64,000 nt of DNA from Agrypnia vestita (lineage: Eukaryota; Arthropoda; Insecta; Trichoptera; Phryganeidae). The notes under the pieces were generated by a model. That model made no database searches and was not told the origin of the DNA. It was given only the letters and a program-made list of their open reading frames with translations. Of this stretch, positions 10,522 through 20,890 are shown piece by piece (the first letter of the stretch is position 1; each line of letters opens with the position of its first letter). Location: the NCBI GenBank assembly GCA_016648135.1, contig JADDOH010001542.1:1-64000 (forward strand), given 5' to 3'. The position numbers and the translations under genes are program-made.

Positions 10522-10824
10522 TGCAATGCAATGCTGGTATTAGTGTGGTAGATAGAATAAAGAAAGGAGTGCTGGGATGGTTTGGTCATGTGGAACGTAT
10601 GAACGAGGAAAGGATGGTTAAGAAAATGTATGAGGCGAGTGTTGAAGGCAACAGGAATAGAGGGCGTCCGCGAAAGACCTGGCATGACCAGATACAACAA
10701 GTGTTTGAGGATGGTCCCGTATGAATGTGGCCGAAGCAAAAGTGGTGTGCCAGGATAGAAGAGTGTGGCGTTCAATCCTCTCTGCCTACCCCTGGGGTGA
10801 AACGGCGTGATGGTTAGTTAGTTA
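10522..10824 (+). pseudogene. GHVERM-type LINE, second fragment
   Basis: A second 5'-truncated copy of the LINE family at 6427-7010. It begins at CAATGCTGGTATTAGTG and reads NAGISVVDRIKKGVLGWFGH, VERMNEERMVKKMYEASV and NRGRPRKTWHDQIQQVFED. It carries exactly the same 40-bp deletion after EDGPV as the first copy, so the two descend from one deleted source. It ends with CGGCGTGATGG and a short GTTA tail at about 10824. Confidence 0.9.
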
Positions 10825-11552
10825 CCATAGTACGAACGCATATTTGTAAATCTGCCTTACCATTAAAATATCTTTAGGCCAACTTAACTAAAGCACAATA
10901 TAGTACTTTATTATACTGTGACTAAAGTCCGATGTCTCCTCCAACAAGTACGATGCCATTCTCCTAAAGCGCAGCAGGAGTCGTGAAATCTTAAAACAAT
11001 GTGTCCGCTCATTGACTGAGAATTCGGTAAGAAGATTTTGCTAAACGTCACCCGCGATTTATGACAGGTACTCAAATCCTTTGTCAAGCGTGGTCTTGGG
11101 TCCAAATCACCCTTTGTGCTCGTGGGGATAATGTGTCTGGTCATATTTTAGGGTCTCGAAATTATCTGGAATTCCATTAAAACGTGTGCCACGCTCAAGG
11201 GGACAATCGCTTCGGGGAGCGGAGAAAAAATGTTTTTGTCACAATTTCCTGGGCGAAATTAAAGATGACATGTTCATTTTGAGGACGTCAGGATTATGAC
11301 AGGTTTAGAAAATCAAATTTCACACAAGCTTTTAAAATAGTCCAAACGTATGTGTACTTATTTGCTTTGGTAAGTTGATAATATTGCGAGCACATTTTTG
11401 TAAATAAAATAATAAAAATGAAATAATCGGTATTTTTTTAAATTATGCTAGCTATAACCCGTCAAAAATAACGGTACTTTTACATCCGTTTGCTAAAGAA
11501 TAAGTATTTACTCATTTATAGACGACACCCATGAAATAGTGATAACGAAACT
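10825..11552. other. About 730 bp with nothing recognised
   Basis: A moderately GC-balanced part (about 10920-11240) includes a minus-strand open frame at 10911-11144 without recognisable motifs. No repeat partner was found elsewhere in the window. Confidence 0.4.
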
Positions 11553-11817
11553 ACTGGTTAAGAAAATATATGAGGCGAGTGTTGAAGGCAACAGGAATAG
11601 AGGTCGTACGCAAAAGACCTGGCACGATCAGATACAACAAGTGTTTGAGGATGGCCCCGTTAAAAGCCGCAACAAATATAGAACTTATATGAGAAAATGT
11701 ATGAATGTGGCCGAATTAAAAGTGGTGTGCCAGGATAGAAGAGTGTGGCGTTCAATCCTCTCTGCCTACCCCTGCGGGGAAACGGCGTGATGGTTAGTTA
11801 GTTAGTTAGTTAGATAC
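11553..11817 (+). pseudogene. GHVERM-type LINE, third fragment with intact C-terminus
   Basis: A third copy, truncated further from the 5' side (starts TGGTTAAGAAAATATATGAG). Unlike the copies at 6427 and 10522 it keeps the 40 bp missing there, and reads on through VKSRNKYRTYMRKCMNVAEL, VCQDRRVWRSILSAYPCGET and A to a stop near 11790. This shows the original C-terminus of the family: a Cys/Arg-rich tail ending SAYPCGETA. The tail is TGATGG followed by four GTTA units and GATACGTGCAAA, a phrase also found after the first copy (about 7010). Confidence 0.9.
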
Positions 11818-11847
11818 GTGCAAATTAGAAATTAGTTAGATAGTTAG

Positions 11848-11902
11848 AAACTAACTAACTAACCATCACGCCGTTTCCGCGCAGGGGTAGGCAGAGAGGA
11901 TT
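11848..11902 (-). pseudogene. Inverted LINE tail facing the third copy
   Basis: The sequence AACTAACTAACTAACCATCA followed by CGCCGTTTCC and GCAGGGGTAGGCAGAGAGG is the 3' end of the same LINE family in the opposite orientation. It faces the copy at 11553-11817 across about 30 bp, a tail-to-tail pair. It stops abruptly at 11902, in GGATT, before the conserved GAACGCCAC, where an LTR-like TGTAAC begins. Confidence 0.9.
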
Positions 11903-12495
11903 TGTAACGATATTGGCCTATTCAAATAGACATTGCTGAAAAATTATACGAAAATATCTATCTGCTAAAGTTTATAATAAAGAGAAGCTTCACAAACCGT
12001 TAAATACTCTATAATTAAATATTTTGCCGGATAGGTAGGTGCGGACGAGCTTTATTACTTCTGCACGCGGGCGTGTAAAGCAGGCTTTATGTTATTTTGT
12101 TTAACGAGATTGTCCAATCACAGACGCGGGCCGTGAGCACCGAATCTAGCCTATCAGGAACGTGGATTCGCGGAACGAATTCGACGAATCAGAGGCTTTC
12201 TCAGAGTTAGACTTTGACTTTTACACGCGAGTTGGAATCAAAGATGGCGCGAGATAGGGACTATTTTTAGGCGTTACAAATTAGAAAGCGGCACTTGAGT
12301 TTTCAGCTTGAAGGTCGGCGGAGGCTTTGTCGAGGAGAGTCAGTAAGGAAGATAATTTGGCTGGATCGAGGAAAAAGCCAGAGGTTGATAATAATTCAAA
12401 GAGAATTGGAACAGTGAACAGCTAAGCATTTTCAATATTATTTATTTCTATTGCCTTTTTCGTGTATTCAATTTAGAACTTTCTGGATCGTAACA
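11903..12495 (+). mobile_element. Candidate LTR-like segment
   Basis: The segment starts TGTAACGAT exactly where the LINE tail is broken and reaches ATCGTAACA at 12487-12495, so the ends are TG...CA with a near-perfect 9-bp inverted repeat. A TGGCGACTGTGA at 12596, close to the tRNA-Arg primer site used by many Gypsy elements, lies about 100 bp further, which is farther than normal. I did not find a second LTR copy, nor the resumption of the broken LINE. A decayed LTR is the best guess; another transposon end is possible. Confidence 0.35.
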
Positions 12496-13010
12496 ATTAT
12501 TGATACATGTTGTGGATTGTTTTGTTACGTATTTTGGGCCTAGTGATAATTATTACTATACGCGCTTCGGATTTAATGTACAAGAAATCGTAATGTGGCG
12601 ACTGTGAATTATTGCATAACGCTTATGAAATATATAATTCTGTCGCTGTTCATATGAAAAATCATTTAAATTTGATATTCATATATTACCAAAGATATAA
12701 AGGCTTTAAAATGGAATACCTTACTGACGAAGGGTGTTTCGTGTTTGTTAGTGGGTTTTAAAATTCTGTATAATTATGTATATTCAATGTCGCGAGGTTC
12801 GGAATGTGCGAGAGGTTCTTCAGGGCGGATGTATTCTTATGCTAACGAATGCTTTGTTATCTATGCTGGCGATTGAATACACGGATTTCTATATGATTTG
12901 TGTTATCTTGGGGATAATTCGGAATTTAATTATATGTTTTGATATCACGATTGTAAGCGTGATATAGGTTCAAATCGTACGTGGAATTTCCTACAAACAA
13001 TATATTTTAA
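12496..13010. other. Unassigned leader of the GC-richer block
   Basis: This holds the TGGCGACTGTGA primer-site-like match at about 12596 and a short open frame at 12776-12967 with no recognisable motif. It leads directly into the tandem array at 13011. Confidence 0.3.
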
Positions 13011-14230
13011 AAATACATGACTGGAAAGTTGTTATTGGAAAACACAGGCGTCCAGTCGGCGGGACGCAAGCATATTTGTAATTATATTGGTCATGTCTGC
13101 ATGTGATATCATTGTACGGCGTAGATGAACTAGTTTTAAGGGGGTTTATGTCCTGTATGTGCTCGGCGTAGAGGGAATAGTTTTCTTGTTTCTAGGATCT
13201 AATACAGTTTTACAGGTGCTGATATTGAAATATATATATATATATATACAAGGAAAACACTATTTTGGGAATCACTAACTGGATGACAGATATTGCAGCA
13301 CACATACACACAAGGAGGACGTTATGTTAAATACATGACTGGAAAGTTGTTATTGGAATACACAGGCGCCACTAGAAGATATGGGCAGTTTGCAGAGAAC
13401 TTCAACTTCTGTCAGTTAAGGACCTTTTACTATTACTATTCTTTCGCCTTTTTGCATAACCGTGGATGAACTAGATTGAAGGGGTTTATGTTCTGTATGT
13501 GCTCGGCGTAGAGGGAATAGTTTTCTTGTTTCTAGGATCTAATACAGGTTTACAGGTGCTGATATTGAAATATATATACAAGGAAAACACTATTTTGGGA
13601 ACCATTAACTGGATGGAAGATATTGAAGCACACATACACACAAGGAGGACGTTATGTTAAATACATGACTGGAAAGTTGTTATTGGAAAACACAGGCGTC
13701 CAGTCGGCGGGACGCAAGCATACTTGTAATTATATTGTTTATGTCTGCATGTGATATCACTGTACGGCGTAGATGAACTAGTTTGAAGGGGTTTATGTCC
13801 TGTATGTGCTCGGCGTAGAGGGAATAGTTTTCTTGTTTCTAGGATCTAATACAGTTTTACAGGTGCTGATATTGAAATATATATATATATACAAGGAAAA
13901 CACTATTTTGGGAATCACTAACTGGATGACAGATATTGCAGCACACATACACACAAGGAGGACGTTATGTTAAATACATGACTGGAAAGTTGTTATTGGA
14001 ATACACAGGCGCCACTAGAAGATATGGGCAGTTTGCAGAGAACTTCAACTTCTGTCAGTTAAGGACCTTTTACTATTACTATTCTTTCGCCTTTTTGCAT
14101 AACCGTGGATGAACTAGATTGAAGGGGTTTATGTTCTGTATGTGCTCGGCGTAGAGGGAATAGTTTTCTTGTTTCTAGGATCTAATACAGTTTTACAGGC
14201 GCTGATATTAAAATATATATACAAGGGAAA
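13011..14230. repeat. Higher-order tandem array of two alternating monomers
   Basis: Four units begin with AAATACATGACTGGAAAGTT at 13011, 13329, 13659 and 13972 (318, 330, 313 and about 258 bp, the last truncated). Units 1 and 3 share a variant with CCAGTCGGCGGGACGCAAGC; units 2 and 4 share GCCACTAGAAGATATGGGCA and CTTCAACTTCTGTCAGTTAA. All four share TGTGCTCGGCGTAGAGGGAA and GATCTAATACAG, followed by a variable (TA)n tract. The array therefore repeats as A-B-A-B with a higher-order period of about 645 bp. No ORF spans it. Confidence 0.95.
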
Positions 14231-16690
14231 TGAAGGGCTACACAGGCGCTGGTAATTGCTCAATTTTGGAGAGTTATATTACTTCGGATCAGGATGCCAT
14301 CTCAGAAGCAGACCAACTACAGAACTAAGATAAGAACCTTTGATATTATTTATTCCTGATGTTTTCTTATGTGTATCAAATGGAATGTTCGTGCTATATA
14401 ATTTGTCATTGTCTCATGGTCACTATTCATTTCATTACGTGGGTTCAGATTTCGACGGTAACGGACGCGGAAACAAATTAGTACTGATGTCGGGACGTAA
14501 CGTCGGGATTATACCTTAATTATCTTTAGGATAGAAGCGAGGTCATCATACGTGCATTCTGCATTTCAAACGTATTACTAACATATATAAATACATATTA
14601 TTGCGTTTTACAAATTGAATAGGTTCGCGGAAAATAGGCATTTCGCCCGGTTGTGCAATATTAACTTCCAACGTAGCATAATGAGATCTTATTACCGGCG
14701 CTAGACTCTTAAGGTTAGGCACGCGGGTATTATAAATGGGATAATGAACGAGAACCGAATGGGGAAGTTCGTCTCTTCATGGTCGGGAGGCGAGGAGTCG
14801 TACGTCTTTCACGCCCCGTGATCTTGGGAGGCAGAATTTCGATTGTGGAAAAAGATGAAGTTGGATCTACTCGCGTGGCAAGACAGGGTCGAATGTCGGA
14901 GCGCGCGTTCTCGGCTATGGAGTCTGATTAGATTGGGGGAGACACCTTAGGTCAGGGACTAGGTAGGGCCATCTTAACTGTATCTACCCGGTTGTGACTG
15001 GGTTTTAAAGCCAAGAATTACAGGATGGTCTGAAGGTCTTGATGCGGTTACCCCTTTAACATCTGAGGGGAAGAACCTCTCACGTCTTTTCAGCCCCCTT
15101 GGTGCGACGAGCTCGGGCTCTGGTTATGAATGTATGTGAATGTAATAACTCCGTACTCAAGGACGAGATAGGACGTTCCTCATGAACGAGAAATTATAAG
15201 AGGCAGGTAGCAGTTCGACGATCAACACTTATGCTCGGGACCGCTTTAATGAACGAGATCTGTTAGCAGTTTAACAATCAACTTTTATGATCGGGACCGC
15301 ATTCAGGAGCGCGATGGCATTACTAACACCATCATTCTCATCAGTCACCACCTTTTCTAACTTGCTGTATACAGAGACCTTCGGGGTTCTCCCTTCCCGG
15401 CCAGCGAGAAACATATCAGGAACTTCACAATCAACTGTAATAATCATGCTGTTTTACCATCATTTAATATCTCTAGTCAATAAGACTACACCGTGGGATC
15501 AATCACATCAACTATATTTGGCGATGCTAACATGGCTCTGACTGACGCGCTCAAGGGAGAGTCTTTTCCAGTCACCCAGTTAGTTCATTCAGCCCTTTAA
15601 TCAGCAGTAAACATCATAATAATCCGGCTCATGTAGCCGCAACGTGGGATCCTCATCATATACACCAGTCAATTTGACTGCCCCGCGGGATAATATACAA
15701 ACCTTAATATCAGACGCGGGATTTCTTCCTGATATGTTTGTCGCCGGGAAGCGAGGACTTCGGGGGATTCCAGCAGGAGCAATAGAGTCTCGGCTTGATC
15801 TTGGTCTGCAGCTTAGTGTGGGAGGTTATGTCTAAACAGGAGTTAACCACCGGATGCGGCGATGCTCTGGGGCCGCATCCCCCTCCCCCCTACAGGGGGG
15901 GGGGCATCTAGAATCCACGTTTGAACAGAAGTGGTTAGACACTTCTTAAATTTCACTTACAAATCTGTATCTTCCATTCCCTTAGAATCTCGGGCTGCGA
16001 TAATGTCAGACAAAGCTTGCCCTGAGCCTCTGTTGCGCCTAGTTGTTGTGAATATATATATGTTTGTCTTCCCCTACTATGTACTATGAACAGATTGAGC
16101 AGATTGGACAACGTGAGACGCGCTATCGGTAGGTTTCTTACTTGTGTTTTGAATATAACGTATGCTATTATATCTTGTAAATCTGTCATAAATGGGTGCC
16201 GCATGTGGTTGTGCTGACACTGTTCTAAGCTGCTATTATGAGATGTTGATAATCAATGCGGGCGGACTCTTTAGCGTATGCCGTTAACTTGGCAACGATT
16301 GTATTGTTTTATATTACAGTATTTTAACCCCGATGGTATTATAGTTATGGCGGTTCAATGTAAGGGAGTTTTGCTACTAGCGTTTATTCCTAGGCTACGC
16401 CGCATATAATTGGCTTTTAGGCCAACTCCGGACGTGGACGATATCGGCTATCTCTCATATAGGCGAAACTGTAGAGTTCTAGAGCGGTTTCTAGAAGGAC
16501 GAGTACGGATTAGTTACGTGCGTTTGTTATTTCCATAGTTAGGTAAGAATTCGATCTATATTAGTCTAGTCGCGTTAATAAGAATACGAATCTCACCACA
16601 TATCAAAAGAATTTTGGATAGCTACGGACAGAACGGAGGGGGAATTTTCCTAACCACTAGATAGATCACGACTGGCCAATTTTGAAAATA
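14231..16690. other. GC-richer ORF-free block with nested repeats
   Basis: The base composition is clearly less AT-rich than the flanks. A degraded piece of the tandem monomer opens it (ACACAGGCGCTGG near 14240). A duplicated unit of about 60 bp lies at 15183-15302, with ATGAACGAGA, AGCAGTT and TCGGGACCGC in each copy. Inverted arms with CCTGATATGTTT/AAACATATCAGG lie at about 15375-15435 and 15724-15790. Two strong hairpins follow: GATGCGGC/GCCGCATC at about 15853-15880 and a C6-TACA-G run near 15885-15904. The open frames at 15287-15541 and 15644-15835 fall in the inverted arms and are not credible genes. The whole block may be one large decayed element with the LTR-like segment and tandem array to its left. 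Confidence 0.45.
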
Positions 16691-17229
16691 TAAATTCTTA
16701 ACAAAAAAAAAAATAATATTAGCTTTCATGTAAATATACTTCCGAAGTTCTAAGTTCGACTTAAGTTTTATCTAGTAGCTTAAAAGTCACAAAAGTTGTA
16801 ATAAAGCTCGATGCGGTAGCTTAAAGTCTCAAGCTTTGGGCTTTTCGTAAAACTTATATTATTAAACTTTATAGTTAGGTATTTAGCTTAGGTATACAGT
16901 TAGGAAAAGTTACAAGGTGTGTAATTTTGAACAAATCACCATACTTGAAGGTTTTGTAATGCATAATGGAAGTACAAGGATGGAAAATAATCGGAATTCC
17001 TAATTGAAAAAAGTGTGACAGTTAGAGTGTATCATTCAAAATTTTTACTGCTTCAGACAAACAATCTTTCCGCTTTATAATTAAGATATGTTCATATGTA
17101 CAAGGATAAATATCAGCAGCGTGTAGAACTTTAGAACAATCTGTATTGAACTAGAATTTCTACGAAATAAAATATCTATCTCGTAATATTCCTTTCATAA
17201 ATAATATTACATGTACTATTCAGATTTAA
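16691..17229. other. AT-rich spacer, nothing recognised
   Basis: Unassigned DNA between the GC-richer block and the heat-shock-motif repeat. AAGTTCTAAGTTCGACTTAAG-like phrases give small imperfect palindromes, but no element ends could be defined. Confidence 0.3.
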
Positions 17230-17660
17230 ACTTAATGCAGCGAAATGGCAAACATAAAGCATTGTGCACAGTCGGAATCCCCCGTAATATGTCGAAAACA
17301 GTAATACTGTGGTACCCTCTGGACCAGTTTGGAAGCGACAGGAACATTCTCGCAAATACTAGAAACGTATAGAATAATCTTGGAGGTTCGAAAAACCAAC
17401 TTGTTTCGTATGAAAAGCGGAGACAGCGCCGCGGCGGATTATTGTTTATTTTGACGTTTACCGGCGTGACGTAAAACAGCAATAAAACCGTTTACGAAAA
17501 CTGTGTTACCAATACATGACGACAGGTTAATCGAAATGACAAATATCAGGCGATGTATTTACGTGGAGAATCAAACAGAATATTCTAGCAAGCGATAATA
17601 AAGTGTTTCACAAAGGATTATTTGCGAAATAGTGAGATTTAAAGAATTAGAAGATATTTT
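17230..17660. repeat. Heat-shock-motif repeat, copy 1
   Basis: The segment contains GAAcaTTC at 17342-17349, a TAGAAAC-type motif, then TTATTTTGACGTTTACCGG, and ends with ATATTCTAGCAAGCGATAAT, AAAGTG and GCGAAATAGTGAGA. The same order (HSE-like core, TGTTTTGACGTTTGAC, ATATTCTACCAAGCGACAAT, AAAGTG, GCCAAATAGTGCGA) is present at 51830-52230. An AATAAAG inside the shared end could be a polyadenylation signal. It may be a solo LTR or another promoter-bearing transposon end. Confidence 0.6.
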
Positions 17661-18202
17661 GAATTTATTAAAATAATTAGTAAAACAATAATATTAATTT
17701 CCAGTGTTTTTATTTTCCTTCCACAGCTATTTAAAATATTTAATTTTACCTTTTTAAAAATATATGTTTAAGTGCAACTCGTGCTTCAATGTAATTAATG
17801 CACGCGCCTGAAGTAACATATACGAAAAATACCACATAAAAATTTTCTTTGACTTCGTTTCGATAAGTATGATTTTATTTTGTGTCTGACGGCTTCCGTT
17901 TTGCGAAGTGAAATGCAGTATTTATAGAATAAATTTAGAATAGTTGCAGCAGAGATAATATCATCGTCACGTGGTGCGTAATGAATAATTATAATGAATA
18001 TTTATTGTTAAATGGCGAGTATCCTGTTCATTACACTGCCGCGCGTGCAAACGGGTCTGCCCATATACAAAATCTGTCGCGAGCTCTCGCCGAACCATGA
18101 ACGGCGGAGTGAAAAAACTGGCCGATTTCAGAGTCGATTGCTCCAGCTCCACAATTCCACGACGCGGTGGCACACGGTAAAGACACCCTAGTAACCGTTT
18201 AC
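17661..18202. other. Spacer before hAT derivative
   Basis: No gene is recognised. A minus-strand open frame at 17967-18230 overlaps the tip of the hAT element and shows no motif. The last eight bases, CCGTTTAC, are the left target duplication. Confidence 0.4.
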
Positions 18203-18804
18203 TAGTGATGCAACGAATACGAATATTCATATTCGCCGAATATTAGATATTTATCGAATATTCGTATTCGCCGAATATAATCACGAATATTAAAAATAAG
18301 CCATTTATAACTGAACGCAACGAAATTAAGGTTTGGCTGTGCACCGTGAATTCTACGCACTATATTATCGGGAATTCCCCTAACATTGAATGAATGGATT
18401 TGTTAAGTTCTCAAGTTGTCAATTGTTAATTGTTTCACAGCATAACATAAGTTCTTTCATCTAGTTTCATTGGACAAGGTTAGGTGTTCATTTCATGTTT
18501 AGTTTTGTAATACGTATTGTTCGTTCCATTTTATTTCAGTTGTGTGTAAAAGTGTTAACACTTATAAAATAATTTAAAATTATCTAAATCTAATAACACG
18601 ATCTCTCGTAAGCGTTGAAAAAGTGATATTTGGAAACATTTCGATAAGAAATCTGGTAAGTTAAATTTAAATCAGTGGTAAATTTTAATTATTAAATCTC
18701 TTAGTAAAAAGAGAACAGAGGTGTGTTATTTATTACCTTGTTGAATTATTCGTATTCGTATTCGCCGAATGGTAGGTTTGATATTCGTATTGGTTGCATT
18801 ACTA
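18203..18804. mobile_element. hAT derivative with BED-finger remnant, copy 1
   Basis: A 602-bp element with ends TAGTGATGCAACGAATACGA and, on the right, GGTTGCATTACTA, flanked by an imperfect 8-bp duplication (CCGTTTAC and CTTTTTAC, 6 of 8). Both arms carry arrays of ATTCGTATTCG and CCGAATA. Inside, at about 18598-18660, a plus-strand reading gives ISRKR, a stop, then KSDIWKHFDKKSGK, the opening of a BED zinc finger as in hAT transposases, followed by TGGTAAGT, which resembles a splice donor. The start codon is ACG instead of ATG. This is an internally deleted, non-autonomous relative of an autonomous hAT. The interior is clearly homologous to copy 2 at 39462-40138. Confidence 0.85.
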
Positions 18805-19146
18805 CTTTTTACCACATATCTAGGAATTGTGGCAAATTGTTTGTCGCCAGCGTGGGCCGCGGCCGGCCGAGCGGCAGTAAGCAGCTCGGCCGGCCGCATC
18901 GATTGACCCATCTCTTCTGACCTTATTATTGGCTCTCTTAACGAGAAACGAGCGGAATTTGCGGACTTTACGGCCATGTCAGATCGGCGCAATAGCGGGA
19001 ATAAGAAAAGGTCAGCTTATTTGTAAAATGGTACCGGGGAAAAATATCTCGAGATGGTTGCTTGCTTGGAAGTGCATTCGAATGGTACGGGAGGTTCAGA
19101 TAAAAGAGCGAGGGAGTGAATTGCTAATTTAAAATGCTGACAAAGT
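18805..19146. other. Spacer with GC-rich palindrome
   Basis: Around 18855-18897 the sequence is very GC-rich with an inverted pair GCGGCCGGCCGAG and CTCGGCCGGCCGC, which makes a strong cruciform-capable hairpin. The rest is unassigned, with no convincing ORF. Confidence 0.5.
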
Positions 19147-19830
19147 GTTTAAGGGGCTATACCACCTTGAGGCATCAAAAAATATAGAGAAATTCTTTTT
19201 TTTTTGTTGCAACATTGGTTAATATTTTTCATTAAAAAAAAAAAAATTCAAAACAGCGGAGTTATGCGCTGTCCCGCAAAGGTCCTTCTCCATGACGCGC
19301 GCAACTGGTGGAGATAATAATGTCGCCAGGGTGAATGAAACAAAAAAGTTATTACTAAATTATATATTCCTACTGTTAAATTTGTTCATAATAATAAAAC
19401 ATAGCAATTTATCAAAACAATTCGTACGATACATCGTACATAATGTTACTAGCAAGATGTGTGCAAAATTTGAACAAAATCGGTTTAATCGTTTTGGAGA
19501 TATTGTCTCCACCAGTCTGAAAAAGGGAGTTTCGAGAAAAAAGCAAAAGATTAATTAATTCGTATGAAAATTCACCTACCACCACGCTAGTTAGCTTCCG
19601 AATTTTTATTTTTATTCTTAGAAATTAAAATTATAAGGTCCAGATAAAATTATTGGTTGCTTGATCATCTCAGAAAAAACTTATTTTGTCGGTTTTGATA
19701 AGCGTTTTTTTTTTATTATTTTTTTTATTTGTCCGGTTGAAAAATGGAGGCCATTTTTGTTTTTACTCCGCGCGCCGTTTTTTCCCCTTTTGAGGCATCA
19801 ACAATTTTATAAATCACTCAGCATTGGGTT
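19147..19830. repeat. Possible TTAA-associated repeat unit
   Basis: It starts TTAAGGGGCTATACCACCTT and GAGGCATCAAAAA; a second GAGGCATCAACAATTT occurs near 19793, so the GAGGCATCA phrase is a direct repeat bounding the segment. Internally, CTGGTGGAGATAATAATGTC near 19304 is inverted against GATATTGTCTCCACCAG near 19498. The start resembles the TTAAGGGGGG tip at 3097. The superfamily is unknown and the right end is not well defined. The open frame at 19292-19558 has no motif. Confidence 0.4.
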
Positions 19831-20179
19831 ATCCTAGGCTTTTCAAATAAAGTGCATTGTGTTCAGTATATTCTGGTCGATAAATCGAAGCCCTTGTTTT
19901 TGTTCATGTACCTACTCTTTATAGCCAAATTCCGCAAAAGAGATTCAGAAGCGCAAAGTGAGCGCGAAGCTATAATTTCCGCTTCAAAATCAGATAAATT
20001 CCAGGCCGCTGTCTAGAAATACTAAAATATTAGGGTAAAAACAGAGACTAAAGAGAATAAGTGAACGCTGGATGTTTTTGAAATGAAAATTTTGAGGCGC
20101 ATCTTTTGACTGCTTGTAGATAACGGACTTTGACGTAAGTGAAGTTCTTTACTTTGTTTAAAAAGATAAGCGTCACAAA
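19831..20179. other. Unassigned spacer
   Basis: No recognisable gene or repeat; parts may be the eroded 5' side of the LINE fragment that follows. Confidence 0.3.
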
Positions 20180-20450
20180 ATGTATAAATTTGGAAATACT
20201 TCAGTGGCTGGGTCATGTGGAGAAAATGAATGAACAACAAATACCGAAGTCCCTGCTGAAAATAAGCCCAACAGAGCAAAACAGCTTAGGAAGAGGAGGG
20301 CCAAACTATGATAGAATGATAATGTATCCGAAGACATATCTGCCTTGGAGATCCAGAACTGGAGAGAGCTGGCGCTGGACCCAGATAAGGAGGAAAACTC
20401 CCGAGGGGGCCGGGGCCAAGACCCACCAGGGGTTGCAGAGCCAAAAGTGA
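20180..20450 (+). pseudogene. LINE C-terminal fragment (LQWLGHVEKM)
   Basis: The frame reads ILQWLGHVEKMNEQQIPKSL, then loses its register after NSLGR. A second frame gives LEIQNWRELALDPDKEE, while the first ends GAKTHQGLQSQK and a stop at 20450. WLGHVEKM, a short basic stretch, W..LA.D, and AKTHQGL is the usual end of an RTE/Jockey-like LINE polymerase ORF. It differs clearly from the GHVERM family at 6427 and from the RTE at 60399, so it is a third LINE lineage. It is truncated and frameshifted. Confidence 0.7.
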
Positions 20451-20704
20451 TGTTGTTCGGCTGCTAATTGTCGTGCAGTCACACAATCGTCGTTGTTGTA
20501 AGCTGTCCTCCCTTTATACACTACGTTAATAAATATTTCGTCCTCTAGATCATTAGTGTTCGATTTGATGCACTCAAAAATGTTAACGGAATCTAATCTG
20601 AAACTAAGTTGGATCATATCGCATAACATTAAAACCATATAAAAATAAACTGTACAACTGGTTATTGTACAAACGTCTCGCACGACTTCACTACTCAGTT
20701 CAAC
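20451..20704. other. Spacer between opposed LINE fragments
   Basis: Nothing recognised. It lies between a plus-strand LINE C-terminus and a minus-strand RT core and may be their 3'-UTR remnants. Confidence 0.3.
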
Positions 20705-20890
20705 AGAAGTTGTAGGTACTCGAAGTACCGATCATCAGCGTAACGCAGGTTGTTCAAAATCTTCCCGAGCCCTTAGTGGCTTCTTGAAGAGCTTCATTGA
20801 ATATTTTTTATGAATATAAGTTGAAAAGCATGGGTGAGAGAATACAACCCTGTCGCAAATGCTCCCTTACAGATACCTTTTGTTTCGCTC
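20705..20890 (-). pseudogene. LINE reverse-transcriptase core fragment
   Basis: On the minus strand the sequence reads REHLRQGCILSPMLFNLYS, an in-frame stop, KIFNEALQEATKGSGRF, then after a frame change NNLRYADDRYFEYL. RQGCILSPMLFNLY and the YADD box are the conserved RT motifs 4 and 5 of non-LTR retrotransposons; YADD holds the two catalytic Asp. Only about 60 residues remain, with at least one stop and one shift. Its orientation is opposite to the neighbouring LINE tail. Confidence 0.85.

Noticed and set aside
12776..12967. 63-aa open frame
   Set aside because: No motif; lies in the leader of a non-coding repeat block.
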